A DNA stretch of 64,000 nt. It comes from Glycine soja (Eukaryota > Streptophyta > Magnoliopsida > Fabales > Fabaceae). Numbering within the stretch: the first letter of the stretch is position 1; the number at the start of each line of letters is the position of its first letter. Below the pieces are notes generated by a model. That model saw nothing but the letters and a program-made list of their open reading frames with translations, did no database searches and was not told the origin of the DNA. The stretch lies in assembly GCF_004193775.1 (NCBI RefSeq), contig NC_041019.1, forward strand, positions 12,572,204 through 12,636,203, read 5' to 3'. The position numbers and the translations under genes are program-made. Positions 55,201 through 59,739 of the stretch are shown here, in pieces.

Positions 55201-55740
55201 ATATCGCATCAAGCTACCTGGTCCTCCAACACTAATCGGTGAGGGGATACCTGAAAATCAAAATCATGCCATTATATTTACTCGTGGAGAAGCCTTACAG
55301 ACTAGAGACATGAATCAGGTAACTTTTCCTTGAACTTCAGTTTAATATGACTTAAGTAGTACTTTCTATATAAATCAGTGCTCCTAACTTTTTTTTTTTT
55401 TTTGTTAAGGATAACTATTATGAAGAATCTTTCAAAATGAGAAATGTATTGGAAGAATTTCGAAAAGAACACAATGGGCAAAGAAAACCCACCATTTTGG
55501 GTATAAGGGAGCATATATTTACTGGAAGGTCTGCCTTTCGAGAATATCTAGCATTAAATTTTGTTTGAATAAATTATTTGACAACCAAGAAAATAAATAC
55601 TTCTATCATCAAACTTGAATTGGCACAAGCTTGCTTATGTGTTTCTTAGTTTGCAGTGTTTCTTCACTTGCTTGTTTTATGTCAAACGAGAAGACCAGCT
55701 TGGTGACCATCGGCCACCGAATTTTGGCAAATCCTTTAAG
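171..55740 (+). CDS. CALS7: Callose synthase 7-like (1,3-beta-glucan synthase, GT48), 34 internal exons, both ends missing
   Basis: Plasma-membrane enzyme that polymerises UDP-glucose into callose; the CALS7/GSL7 type is known for callose deposition in phloem sieve plates. Exons: 171-283, 366-453, 549-659, 771-920, 12170-12256, 12402-12493, 12797-12920, 13957-14091, 14180-14256, 14358-14448, 16557-16685, 16807-16924, 19067-19398, 19534-19586, 21610-21670, 23301-23385, 23465-23514, 23632-23718, 24360-24464, 38187-38281, 38377-38458, 38553-38716, 38811-38934, 39040-39134, 39915-40011, 40096-40247, 40957-41066, 41152-41262, 41352-41420, 41518-41689, 41787-41898, 55196-55318, 55410-55528, 55657-55740. 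All junctions are GT-AG, phases match and no stop occurs in about 1,265 codons (the family is about 1,900-1,950 residues). Order seen: N-terminal region, FKS1 domain 1, about six membrane helices, then the cytosolic GT48 domain. Subfamily was judged from motifs such as [18 protein letters not shown] and [10 protein letters not shown], recalled rather than searched. Introns 4, 19 and 31 are 11-14 kb. Confidence 0.88.
921..1232. other. Start of intron 4, no recognisable feature
   Basis: Begins with the GTAATG donor of exon 4. No gene or repeat boundary can be defined here. The 5' LTR of the copia element whose gag begins near 1233 should lie in or near this stretch but is not recognisable. Confidence 0.4.
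1233..2804 (+). pseudogene. Ty1/copia retrotransposon A, 5' part (gag, zinc knuckle, pre-integrase), decayed
   Basis: The + strand reading frame 1233-1694 has a copia gag start ([17 protein letters not shown], then VWSKAKKV). It stops at 1692-1694 and continues from about 1695-2087 in the same style, with a zinc-knuckle-like stretch near 2030-2080 ([13 protein letters not shown]). A GAG-pre-integrase block follows at about 2600-2790 ([19 protein letters not shown]). Several stops and shifts make it non-functional. It is interrupted after 2804 by copia B and resumes at 9774. The 5-bp CACCA (2800-2804) is the target duplication of copia B. Confidence 0.8.
2805..3209 (-). repeat. 3' LTR of copia B
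   Basis: Matches 9412-9773 over its length, including the CTAACTAACA-rich section, which is longer in this copy. The adjoining purine-rich tract lies at about 3210-3225 on the - strand. Confidence 0.88.
3327..6516 (-). pseudogene. Copia B gag-pol remains (gag C-part, integrase, RT, RNase H)
   Basis: Reading right to left: gag 6037-6516 ([13 protein letters not shown], a UBN2-type capsid); pre-integrase 5811-6098 ([13 protein letters not shown]); integrase core to start of RT 4650-5768 ([23 protein letters not shown], then [16 protein letters not shown]); RT 4011-4397 ([27 protein letters not shown]); RNase H 3327-3710 ([26 protein letters not shown]). From 5811 onward the segments lie in one frame and are separated by in-frame stops: TAG at 5811-5813 (TDL-stop-GPSH, where tryptophan is usual), TAG at 4650-4652 and TGA at 4011-4013, plus others. 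The N-terminal gag lies on the far side of the solo LTR, at 9083-9397, and is badly decayed. Confidence 0.85.
6518..9077 (-). mobile_element. Solo LTR (about 2.56 kb, TGTAACATCCC type) inside copia B gag
   Basis: On the - strand the segment begins TGTAACATCCC and ends GGGCGTCACA, and is flanked by GCATG (6513-6517) and GCACG (9078-9082), a 5-bp duplication with one transition. No coding sequence is seen within it and no second copy occurs in the window, so a solo LTR left by recombination is the best reading. The TGTAACAnCCC start is common among plant gypsy LTRs. It contains an internal duplication of about 145 bp (7444-7588 and 7751-7896). It could instead be a large non-coding element of another kind. 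Confidence 0.7.
7444..7896. repeat. Internal direct duplication within the solo LTR
   Basis: Two diverged copies, about 7444-7588 and 7751-7896, share ACACACGACT, TTTTATCT, CTTGTGATTAAA, CACAGTGG, ATCACAATACT and ACTCGTCGCCCTTAAA in the same order. About 160 bp separate them. Confidence 0.75.
9398..9411 (-). other. Primer-binding site of copia B
   Basis: On the - strand TGGTATCGAGAGCC lies directly inside the right (5') LTR. It resembles the TGGTATCAGAGC site complementary to initiator methionine tRNA that is usual in plant copia elements. Confidence 0.7.
9412..9773 (-). repeat. 5' LTR of copia B
   Basis: Begins TATTGGAAAA and ends ATTCTAATA in + orientation, and is homologous to 2805-3209. 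It is followed by the target duplication CACCA (9774-9778). Confidence 0.88.
9774..11377 (+). pseudogene. Ty1/copia retrotransposon A, 3' part (integrase and RT), decayed
   Basis: Resumes the reading of copia A directly after copia [16 protein letters not shown] and [16 protein letters not shown] are integrase motifs. Further on come decayed RT motifs, ending with [17 protein letters not shown] at about 11300-11345. Many stops and shifts are present, and the element breaks off at about 11360-11377 before RNase H; no 3' LTR was recognised. A related and equally decayed copy in the same orientation lies in intron 19 (33500-38120). Confidence 0.8.
11378..12169. other. End of intron 4, nothing recognised
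   Basis: AT-rich sequence with no convincing coding or repeat signature. It ends with the acceptor ACAAAG before exon 5 at 12170. Confidence 0.4.
12170..14448 (+). CDS. CALS7: Callose synthase exons 5-10 (FKS1 domain 1 region)
   Basis: Exons 12170-12256, 12402-12493, 12797-12920, 13957-14091, 14180-14256 and 14358-14448. The first resumes exactly in frame after 11.25 kb of intron 4 with [19 protein letters not shown]. Exon 7 carries the hallmark [17 protein letters not shown]. Exons 8-9 carry [15 protein letters not shown] and [15 protein letters not shown]. The donor of exon 10 (GTCTGT at 14449) is weak, but ending there keeps the phase and gives the expected spacing to the next exon, which opens near the [10 protein letters not shown] motif. 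Confidence 0.88.
13430..13620. repeat. Palindromic MITE-like element in intron 7
   Basis: Two arms fold back on each other. The core is TTTGTTATTAGT (13509-13520) against ACTAATAACAAA (13534-13545). Outward, CCTAATAAATTA on the left pairs imperfectly with the sequence up to about 13608. Coding capacity is nil. The ends are approximate. Confidence 0.6.
15035..15898. mobile_element. Non-autonomous DNA transposon with imperfect TIRs of about 58 bp (intron 10)
   Basis: The left end TTTGATATCAAACGATG... (15035-15092) is matched in inverted orientation by the right end (15840-15898). Both carry GGGCACCATGCCAAA at the inner edge and a TTGATATCAA core at the outer edge. The interior is less AT-rich than its surroundings and has an open + strand frame at 15357-15710 (117 codons) that I do not recognise. 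No transposase is seen. A captured gene fragment is possible but unproven, and no target duplication was resolved. Confidence 0.6.
16231..16291. repeat. (TA)n microsatellite
   Basis: An uninterrupted run of TA dinucleotides of about 60 bp in intron 10, followed by more TA-rich sequence to about 16320. Confidence 0.95.
16557..19586 (+). CDS. CALS7: Callose synthase exons 11-14 (first membrane helices)
   Basis: Exons 16557-16685, 16807-16924, 19067-19398 and 19534-19586. Exon 11 has [14 protein letters not shown] and the start of a helix ([10 protein letters not shown]). Exon 12 adds MIIIAW and the segment [14 protein letters not shown]. Exon 13, the longest (332 bp), encodes two further hydrophobic segments, [17 protein letters not shown] and [20 protein letters not shown], with the conserved MKFTQ and WWAQ flanks. 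Exon 14 gives [18 protein letters not shown]. Phases are consistent. Intron 12 (16925-19066) is 2.1 kb. Confidence 0.9.
17547..18592. repeat. Possible transposon with AACTCG-rich terminal regions (intron 12)
   Basis: The left stretch (17547-17640) repeats AACTCG and GTAAACTTG motifs. The right stretch (18505-18592) repeats their complements (ACGAGTTT, CGAGTTTAC, ACTCGTGAGTTT). This suggests inverted, motif-rich ends as in some hAT-type elements. The interior 18230-18420 has ACATCGGTT-like motifs resembling CACTA subterminal repeats. Boundaries and class are uncertain. Confidence 0.35.
19690..20770 (-). pseudogene. Ty1/copia remnant, - strand, in intron 14
   Basis: On the - strand, decayed integrase motifs ([19 protein letters not shown] and [14 protein letters not shown], about 20220-20430) are followed leftwards by the end of an RNase H region (about 19840-19930, tribal motif ADLFT). 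An LTR-like, ACTAAC-rich segment follows at about 19690-19830. Long deletions and stops leave no usable reading frame. Confidence 0.6.
21610..24464 (+). CDS. CALS7: Callose synthase exons 15-19 (membrane helices, end of N-terminal TM block)
   Basis: Exons 21610-21670, 23301-23385, 23465-23514, 23632-23718 and 24360-24464. They encode [44 protein letters not shown], the helix [18 protein letters not shown] and the family signature [15 protein letters not shown]. Intron 16 is only 79 bp. The acceptor chosen for exon 17 (TTACAG, 23459-23464) gives ETHNICVV at the junction; other AG sites nearby break the frame. Exon 19 ends at 24464 on a good GTATGT donor, after which intron 19 runs for 13.7 kb. 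Confidence 0.88.
22073..22282. repeat. Foldback MITE in intron 15
   Basis: The left arm (CTTAAATATATTTTTAATTC ...) and the right arm (ending AAAAATATATTTAAACTTAA) are inverted copies. Both include the TAGTCTCTCAAATTT / AAATTTAAGAGACTAAA motif around the centre near 22165-22205. This resembles the common legume MITE families with TTTTTAGTCCCT ends. Confidence 0.6.
22594..22774 (+). repeat. Possible solo LTR fragment (copia type) in intron 15
   Basis: Starts TGTTAGAGTATC and has a TATTTTGTATCACATC / ATTCTCTCTCTTTC stretch typical of copia LTR 3' regions. It may end in CTAAACCA at 22774. No target duplication was found, so this is tentative. Confidence 0.3.
24723..25165. mobile_element. CACTA-type transposon end with subterminal repeats (intron 19)
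   Basis: Begins with the CACTA terminal motif CACTACTAGAAAAAGCG. About 430 bp follow, packed with the motif ACATCGG and its partner AACGATGTAGAAG in both orientations (at least six of each), as in CACTA subterminal regions. The opposite terminus (TTTCTAGTAGTG) was not found in intron 19, so this is one end of a truncated or rearranged element. Confidence 0.7.
25594..27334. mobile_element. Mutator-like (MULE) non-autonomous element with 9-bp target duplication
   Basis: Flanked by the same 9-mer, ATATTAATA, at 25585-25593 and 27335-27343. The ends are inverted: GAATAAATTACACTCGCAC on the left and, read inward on the - strand, GCACATATTACACTGGCAC on the right. Imperfect similarity continues for about 100 bp (ACACTTGCACCC; GTTAACGG). 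A 9-bp duplication with long TIRs is the Mutator pattern. The interior has unrecognised open stretches on both strands (- 26252-26810; + 26793-27202) and no transposase, so a Pack-MULE carrying host sequence is possible. Confidence 0.65.
27638..27870 (-). repeat. 3' LTR of copia C
   Basis: 233 bp, TGTTGG to ATCTAACA in + orientation. Five substitutions separate it from 32021-32253. Confidence 0.93.
27907..29499 (-). pseudogene. Copia C reverse transcriptase and RNase H
   Basis: The - strand frame from 29499 encodes the RT from [18 protein letters not shown] through [43 protein letters not shown] and the catalytic [12 protein letters not shown]. RNase H follows ([27 protein letters not shown]). 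One in-frame stop at 28141-28143 splits RNase H; the frame then continues to 27907 ([26 protein letters not shown]). The RT domain itself reads intact. A frameshift near 29450-29499 separates it from the integrase part. Confidence 0.92.
29445..30689 (-). pseudogene. Copia C integrase region, broken by stops
   Basis: 30111-30689 carries the pre-integrase block ([28 protein letters not shown]) and integrase core ([28 protein letters not shown]). A stop (TAA) lies at about 30111-30113. The frame continues with [13 protein letters not shown] to a TAG at about 29867, then 29445-29861 ([37 protein letters not shown]-type motif). A frameshift at about 30670-30690 separates it from the protease part. 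Confidence 0.88.
30670..31960 (-). pseudogene. Copia C gag and protease region, broken by a frameshift and a stop
   Basis: 31604-31960 is the gag start ([33 protein letters not shown]). After a frameshift near 31610-31625 the gag continues at 31174-31626 ([35 protein letters not shown]) into an Arg-Gly-rich stretch. A TAG at 31174-31176 interrupts it. The same frame then gives a zinc knuckle ([14 protein letters not shown]), a protease-like [11 protein letters not shown] (DNG where DSG/DTG is usual) and [12 protein letters not shown] up to 30670. Confidence 0.88.
32021..32253 (-). repeat. 5' LTR of copia C
   Basis: 233 bp, the partner of 27638-27870. On the - strand it is followed by the primer site TGGCATCAGAGC (about 32007-32018). 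Confidence 0.93.
32585..33080 (-). pseudogene. Ty1/copia gag-protease remnant, - strand
   Basis: The - strand shows a zinc-knuckle-like [17 protein letters not shown] (about 32880-32945), then a protease block [18 protein letters not shown] (about 32690-32745), then LADGSRIP. It is a short, stop-laden piece lying between copia C and the + strand copia at 33500. Confidence 0.6.
33500..35790 (+). pseudogene. Ty1/copia retrotransposon (copia A family), integrase to RT, decayed
   Basis: Same family and orientation as copia A in intron 4: the region 33730-34180 parallels 10040-10450. RT motifs end in the catalytic [15 protein letters not shown] (about 35690-35735) followed by [12 protein letters not shown]. 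It is interrupted by a TRIM (34382-35065) and, after about 35790, by a LINE; it resumes at about 36800. Frames are heavily disrupted. Confidence 0.75.
34382..35065 (+). mobile_element. TRIM (miniature LTR retrotransposon) inside the copia
   Basis: Two direct repeats of about 200 bp (34382-34587 and 34875-35065) share GGAGTACAAGTGTGAG, GATTGAGCACCATATAA, TTAAGGTTTTGGGTTAAAGT-like text and CAACA ends. TGGTATCAAATCCG directly inside the first repeat is a tRNA-Met-type primer site. A TTTGAGGGT purine-rich tract precedes the second. The interior is about 290 bp with no coding capacity. The flanks ACAAT and ACAGT may be an imperfect target duplication. Total length of 684 bp fits TRIM elements. Confidence 0.75.
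35800..36830 (-). pseudogene. 5'-truncated LINE (non-LTR retrotransposon), - strand
   Basis: The - strand frame 36349-36783 has non-LTR reverse transcriptase motifs: [40 protein letters not shown] and [14 protein letters not shown]. The 3' end, at about 35805-35890, has the familiar plant LINE tail sequence (complement of CACTAGGTGAGGTCAGCTACATGG region) and finishes in a TTG-rich tract (GGTGTTGTTGTAACG). It lies between two parts of the copia reading frame. Stops and loss of the endonuclease part make it dead. Confidence 0.75.
36800..38125 (+). pseudogene. 3' part of the copia A-family element (RT end, RNase H, possible LTR)
   Basis: Motifs in + orientation: SMDPNV (about 36850), [16 protein letters not shown] (about 36980-37030), [14 protein letters not shown] (about 37190-37230), then THMFTKSL to about 37470. 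The frame resumes after the MITE as [12 protein letters not shown] and [10 protein letters not shown]. The GAGGGGG tract at about 37980 could be the polypurine tract, with a short LTR from TGCAAAAG (about 37988) to TTCTTACA (about 38122). No partner LTR was recognised. Confidence 0.6.
37472..37920. mobile_element. PIF/Harbinger (Tourist)-type MITE with TTA duplication
   Basis: 449 bp with inverted ends GAGTGTGTTTGGAT (left) and ATCCAAACACACTC (right), flanked by TTA on both sides (37469-37471 and 37921-37923). Its removal, leaving one TTA, restores continuity of the copia reading frame (TKSL then RTFHYVD). A 3-bp TTA/TAA duplication is the hallmark of PIF/Harbinger elements. It is non-coding. 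Confidence 0.85.
38187..41898 (+). CDS. CALS7: Callose synthase exons 20-31 (linker and first half of the GT48 domain)
   Basis: Twelve exons: 38187-38281, 38377-38458, 38553-38716, 38811-38934, 39040-39134, 39915-40011, 40096-40247, 40957-41066, 41152-41262, 41352-41420, 41518-41689, 41787-41898. Key blocks in order: FNQ-type linker ending [135 protein letters not shown] and [10 protein letters not shown]. These are classic glucan-synthase (PF02364-type) motifs. The donors at 40012 (GTTGCC) and 41421 (GTTATT) are non-consensus but are the only in-frame choices I could find. Confidence 0.9.
39174..39862. repeat. Long inverted-repeat MITE in intron 24
   Basis: The left arm starts TTTTTTAAGATTTAAATACAA and the right arm ends with its complement (TTATATTTAAATCTTTTTAA). 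Both carry ATTTGGTCTC and TTTGGTC motifs in mirrored order for more than 100 bp. It is non-coding. It nearly fills intron 24 (39135-39914), the only long intron of the exon 20-25 cluster. Confidence 0.65.
40248..40956. other. Intron 26, nothing recognised
   Basis: A 709-bp AT-rich intron between exons 26 and 27. No repeat structure or coding signature was identified. Confidence 0.5.
42187..42375. repeat. MITE with inverted ends in intron 31
   Basis: The left end AATGCTAGCAACACTTTCTC and the right end GAGTGTATTGCTAGTACTCC are imperfect inverted copies, with further mirrored sequence inside (ATTTCTTG / CATTTCAATC). About 190 bp, non-coding. Confidence 0.5.
43874..44048 (-). repeat. LTR and primer-site remnant of a copia element, - strand
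   Basis: On the - strand the LTR runs from TGTTAGACTATT (44048) to TTTTAATA (43895). It is followed at once by TGGTATCATAGAATTAGG (about 43877-43894), a tRNA-Met-type primer site. The rest of the element is missing to the left. The LTR contains a short (GA)n run at about 43950-43962. Confidence 0.5.
44281..45640 (-). pseudogene. Ty1/copia remnant F, - strand (LTR, RNase H end, RT)
   Basis: 44422-44610 carries the end of RNase H ([23 protein letters not shown]). A GACGGGGAG purine tract and TGTTAGAGTT follow, the start of an LTR running left to about 44281. 45238-45510 and the region around it carry a decayed RT ([28 protein letters not shown]). A sequence homologous to this LTR recurs at 54240-54365, so the copia and gypsy pieces in between may have been inserted into or rearranged with it. 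Confidence 0.6.
45640..46080 (+). repeat. Probable 3' end of a + strand LTR retrotransposon (ORF tail, purine tract, LTR)
   Basis: The frame ending at 45885 has a basic tail ([16 protein letters not shown]) of the kind seen at the end of retrotransposon polyproteins. It is followed by the purine tract AAAAGGGGGAGGGGGA (45905-45920) and a TGTATG...AATAACA segment (45921-46080) that fits a short LTR. No partner LTR was found. Confidence 0.45.
46100..48214 (+). pseudogene. Ty3/gypsy retrotransposon fragment (RT end, RNase H, integrase, chromodomain-like end)
   Basis: 5'-truncated. RT thumb/connection at 46112-46437 ([35 protein letters not shown]) and RNase H ([34 protein letters not shown]) up to about 46800. 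The integrase starts near 47000 ([55 protein letters not shown]). The C-terminal part at 47519-48214 has [24 protein letters not shown] and ALVQWEGFP, which points to the chromodomain-bearing (chromovirus) branch. Stops at 46438-46440, 47077-47079 and 47512-47514 and shifts break the frame. No LTR belongs to it clearly. Confidence 0.88.
48353..48729 (-). repeat. 3' LTR of copia E
   Basis: 377 bp, homologous to 52796-53186. It carries three tandem copies of a 30-40 bp unit based on TATAGTTCTAGATTGTT at about 48580-48670. Confidence 0.95.
48724..52662 (-). pseudogene. Copia E gag-pol polyprotein, one frame with three TAG stops
   Basis: About 1,313 codons in one - strand frame. 51001-52662: gag ([33 protein letters not shown]), two zinc knuckles ([14 protein letters not shown] and [14 protein letters not shown]), protease ([11 protein letters not shown]), pre-integrase ([15 protein letters not shown]) and integrase start ([15 protein letters not shown]). 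49957-50956: rest of integrase ([20 protein letters not shown]) and RT start ([15 protein letters not shown]). 48724-49872: RT ([31 protein letters not shown]) and RNase H ([32 protein letters not shown]). TAG codons at 51001-51003, about 49957-49959 and about 49873-49875 stand where tryptophan, tryptophan and glutamine are expected. After DYNET a block of about 18 codons is absent. Confidence 0.93.
52796..53186 (-). repeat. 5' LTR of copia E
   Basis: 391 bp, the partner of 48353-48729. It contains an extra tandem 14-bp GATAGTTGATAGTT unit near 52817. Confidence 0.95.
54240..54400. repeat. LTR-like remnant related to the LTR of copia F
   Basis: Shares GTAAATTGTAATTG, ATGTGTAACTAGCCT-like text, ATTTATA and AGGTTAAGTATATA in order with 44300-44405. 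It diverges beyond that, so it may be the other LTR of copia F or a related solo copy. Confidence 0.5.
54797..54978. repeat. Hairpin MITE in intron 31
   Basis: Arms TAAAAATGGTGTTAAACAAC (from 54829) and its inverted partner ending at 54954, extended outward by GTTGGCTAACT / AGTTAGACAA to about 54797 and 54978. About 180 bp, non-coding, 220 bp upstream of exon 32. Confidence 0.6.
55196..55740 (+). CDS. CALS7: Callose synthase exons 32-34 (middle of GT48 domain; last exons in window)
   Basis: Exons 55196-55318, 55410-55528 and 55657-55740. They encode [58 protein letters not shown] and [13 protein letters not shown]. The last exon ends in phase 2 (AG, completing an Arg/Lys codon with the next exon). 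Several positions that are nearly invariant in the family differ here: GEGI instead of GEGK, TRDMNQ instead of TIDMNQ, SSLACF instead of SSLAWF. The next expected exon, starting with the V-R-F-H-Y-G-H-P-D block, is not found before 64000. Confidence 0.87.
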
Positions 55741-55789
55741 GTTAGTCCCAATTTGCTTGTCATGTGATACTACATTTAAAATAATGTTA

Positions 55790-56380
55790 TAATTCCCTTG
55801 GAATTTTCATCCCTTAGAATATACACCAAGCTTGTTACAAAGACAGCTAATCCATGGACCCCTCAATGATTTGTTGAAATCAGTCGATTGGTCACAAGAG
55901 TTAACGAATCTAGTGCAATGTCTCAGGACTCAATCTTCTCCTTGATGAAGTGTGACAATCCACTTCATTGTATTTGGTTTTCTCATAAAAAACAGGATTA
56001 GAAGCAATATGCAAATCTGCTTGATTACCATAAATCAGGCTCGTTGTGTAGCCTCTTTAGACTAAAGCTCCCTAGTATGCTACTTCAACCAAATAAGTTC
56101 ACATGTAACCAAAGCCAGGGTCCTATATTTAGCTTCAGCAAAGGATCTTGTCACTACATTTTTCTTTTTACTCTTTCAAGATGAGGTTTCTTCCAAACAT
56201 TAGCCAATACTCAGAGGTGGGTTGCCTATATATCACTAGGTGAACCAGCCCAATCAAAATCTGAATACCTAACAACTTGAGCATGTCCTCTATCCGCATT
56301 GATAAGTTCTTTTCTAGGAGCACCTTTGATATACTTCAAGATTTGTATCACTACATCCAGGGATGCAGCTATGCTTCAGT
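55790..56380 (-). pseudogene. Ty1/copia RNase H remnant, - strand
   Basis: The - strand shows IQILKYIKGAPRKEL (about 56315-56360), GHAQVVRYSDFDWAGSPSD (about 56235-56290) and a decayed RNase H tail with LWLHVNLFG-like text to about 55800. It has many stops. It begins only about 50 bp after the last visible callose synthase exon. Confidence 0.6.
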
Positions 56381-56594
56381 TTTAGGGGGCGCCAACTAAA
56401 AAAAATCATATAATCATCAAATTTATACTATAAAATATTCATATGTTCCTAAAAATATATAATTATATTAGTAATTTATCGAAATATTAAAACAGAAGAC
56501 GAATTAAGCATTTTTTAAGAGCCAACATTAATTTTCCATTCCAGTCATCAGTTTTACATGTCAGAGAAATTCCATGATCAATATATATTAAAAA

Positions 56595-57509
56595 TGGTCA
56601 AATGACCTATTTGATTTTTTATCTTATTTTTTTTGTTCATTTTGATCTTTTATCTTTTAAAAAAGTTTATTTTGATCATTTATCTTTTTAAAAAGATTCA
56701 AAATGGCCCTTCTATTAGTTTGAGGTTAACGTTGTTAACGATAATCAAATACTAGCGGCTAAAACTACCACAAAATGAAAAATAAGGAAGAAACAACAGT
56801 GAATCAACAATTTCATCATTCACAAACCATAATTCTCTTTTTCCCAAATCAAAAATCACAAACCTAACACAATTTAATTAACGATTCAATTTCAATATAA
56901 CATCATTCACATATAATTTGATGTGCAACCTACCTTTCCTATAATCACTTGCACAACATCCTCTTTGTTTTCTCATCTCAACTCACAACGTTGTTGATCG
57001 GCCCACAACCTTTTTTGCACCCAAATCTAAGGAGATCACTAAATTCAACCAGAACCTCGATTCTCCAATGAGATCATCCACAAGACACCCTAATGCGATT
57101 CTCCCTCATCCTTTCAAAAAGAACATGGACACCCACCCAAATAAATCTTTTTATTCCTCTCTTCGCTTTGAATCTAGAATGTCTAGTGATTTTTCAAGTT
57201 GAATTGGTTGTGTGATTTTGAAGATTTCAATTTGGTGAGGTTTGTGATTTTCAATTTGAGAAAAAGGGGACTAGGGTTTGTGAAGGATGAAACTATTGGT
57301 ATTCTGCTAATTCTTTCTCATTTTTCATTTTGTAACTCCTTTTAGCTACCAATATTTGATTATCGTTAATGGCGTTAACTTCATACTAAGGAAAATATCA
57401 TTTTGAACCTTTTTAAAAAGATAAAGGACCAAAACAAACTTTTTAAAAGATAAAGACCCAAAATGAATCCTAGAAAATAAGATAAACTGCAAAATAGATT
57501 ATTTGGCCA
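56595..57509. mobile_element. Long-TIR non-autonomous element (possibly Mutator-like)
   Basis: Left end TGGTCAAATGACCTATTTGA, right end the imperfect complement (TAGATTATTTGGCCA). The inverted similarity includes TTTATCTTTTAAAAAAGTTT and GGTTAACG and continues for about 150 bp into the interior (AATCAAATACTAGC / GCTACCAATATTTGATT). 915 bp, with no protein recognised. A clear target duplication was not found. Confidence 0.55.
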
Positions 57510-58016
57510 ATAAAAATCAGTACTCTCCCTAGAGTCTCACAAATAACAAGAGGGAAACAAATAATACATGATGAAATGATTGGAAAGAGAAAATATTTGT
57601 TAATATATCTCAATCTCAAACCTCAAATTATCAATCCCTTATATAGTGTTCGTAGTTAAACTTATTCCATTGAGAAATGTCAATAAAGATTTTTAATTTT
57701 TAAATTTTAAATTATTTATAATCAATTCAAAGTATTAGTGGATGGTTAAGAAAGACTTGCAAATCTAATTATTTATAGCCTTTGAAATAGGTAGTGAAAG
57801 AAGCACACCGTTGAAAATTAAATAATATTTAAATATTTTATTTAAAAAGAGAAATAAATATATTATCTCTACAATAAATACAATAAGAAAATAACATATT
57901 TATCTGAAAATATATATATAATTATCTTAATACAAAAAATTATAAAAGGAGAATAAAATATTTATAAAAGAATACACCTAATTATTATTTTTTGGCACTA
58001 AAGTACAAATAATTAG

Positions 58017-58017
<1 letters not shown>

Positions 58018-58068
<51 letters not shown>
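58018..58068. repeat. (TA)n microsatellite
   Basis: An uninterrupted TA run of about 48 bp. Confidence 0.95.
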
Positions 58069-58071
<3 letters not shown>

Positions 58072-58159
58072 TCATATGTACAAAAAAATAAAAGTCAGGG
58101 GGCCTTAGCCCACATCACCTAATGTTCCTTCATCCTTACTACATCTTTCATATACCTAT

Positions 58160-59739
58160 GTCAGCTAGATCTTGACGGATATTCAGACCAGTACGGAAGA
58201 TCAAAGAAAATGGACCTCTTCTTCCATATGCAAGTCTTATATTTTTCCTTCTTTTGGGTCTTTTCAAAAACAGTGTTCAGGTGTTGAATCCACTGGAATA
58301 CCTGCTCACCAGTCAACGATACCAGTGCAGTTTCGTGCTCTCGACCTTCATTAAATGTTATTTTCAATCCCTGTGGGGGTGATGAGGTTTTAGAAAATGG
58401 TGATGCCTAGTGTACACTATTTTTCTATCATGTTTCAGTTGTATGTAGCTTATGTTTTCTTCACAGATGTGGCATGCATGATGATCCTTAACACTGTAAC
58501 CGCTCAGATTCCCATATGCTGGAAAGTCATTAATGGTACAAAAAAGCATTGCACGCATTTAAAAAGTCTCCTTGCGAAACCCATCAGACACTAAAACTCC
58601 CTCGTCCCATAACTTTGTCAGGTCTTCAATCAACGGACTTAGATAAACATCAATGTCATTTCCTGGCTGTCTTGGGCTCGCTATCATCATAGACAACATC
58701 ATGTATTTTTGCTTCATGCACAACCAAGGGGGCAAGTTGTAAATTACAAGTATAACTGGCCATGAACTGTGTTGAGTGCTTAAATTGCCATATGGATTCA
58801 TTCCATCAATGGCTAGTTCAAGCCTAAGATTTTTTGCCTCTTTGGTGAAATCTAGATACAAACCATCAATCTTCTTCCACTAGGAGCAATCAGCCGGATG
58901 ACGGACCATTCCATCAGAGTTTCTCCCATTTGCATGCTAGGTAAGGTCTTTTGCGTCGTCTCTATTAGCAAAAAGATGCTTAAACCTTGGAATAATGGGA
59001 AGATACCACAACATTCTTTGAGTTTTCATTAGAATTGCAGTCCTCATCATCCTTCACTTTGTAACGTAATGCCCCACACCTAGGGCATTTGGACATTTCT
59101 TCGAATTCACGCTTGTACACTATACAATCATTGAGGCAAGCATGAATCTTCTGATACTCCATACCCATCGAACACAGTATCTTCTTGGCCTGATAGTAAC
59201 TTTCAGGCAACGTGTTTTCCTATGGAAGCAGATCATGCACTACTTGAAGCAGTGAATTAAAGCTTTTGTCATTCCACCCATATCTGGCCTTGACATTAAC
59301 CAAACTTAACACCGCCAACAACAACGTCAAGGAATTCTTGCACCCCGTATATAAAGGCTTCTTTGAATCACTTTGCAATCCTTCATACATAGGGGCATGT
59401 GCTTGCTGAAAAGACTCTTGTCCAAGGTCACGAATCATATCCTCCAAGCGATCTCCCATTTCTACATCAAACGGTTCAGATTGGGACCCACTCTGCATGT
59501 CTGTCAATTCACCATGGCATATCCACATCGTGTGATTCTTCTTTATCCCATTACACAATAGATGCTCCTGTATGTCGTCTAGTATTTGTCATCTTCCGTT
59601 CAAACAATTAATGCAAGGACAATAATATTTTCCATCTTCATTCGATCGACTTCTTTATGAAGCAAATTACAAGAACTGCTCGACGTCGTCCTCATATTCT
59701 GGGCTCATGCGACTTTCATTCAGCCAACTTCGATCCATC
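58160..59739 (-). pseudogene. CACTA (En/Spm) transposase TNP2-like remnant, - strand
   Basis: Reads from an ATG at 59739 (MDRSWLNESRMSPEYEDD, the transposase-associated N-terminal domain, with Cys pattern YYCPCINCLNGR at about 59600). It continues through 59220-59558 (CNGIKKNHTMWICHGEL), 58980-59210 (CLNDCIVYKREFEEMSKCPRC), 58559-58861 (LRLELAIDGMNPYGNLSTQH; PGNDIDVYLSPLIEDLTKLW), 58364-58558 (CTINDFPAYGNLSGYSVK, ACHICEENISY) and 58161-58367. These are successive TNP2 blocks in correct order. Stops (including two in the first 40 codons) and frameshifts inactivate it, and the element's CACTA ends were not found around it. Confidence 0.85.

Noticed and set aside
171..55740. Assignment to the CALS9/CALS10 (GSL10/GSL8) group
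   Set aside because: Considered first because of the high exon number, but motifs around the linker ([26 protein letters not shown]) and [10 protein letters not shown] fit CALS7 better. Judged from memory without an alignment.
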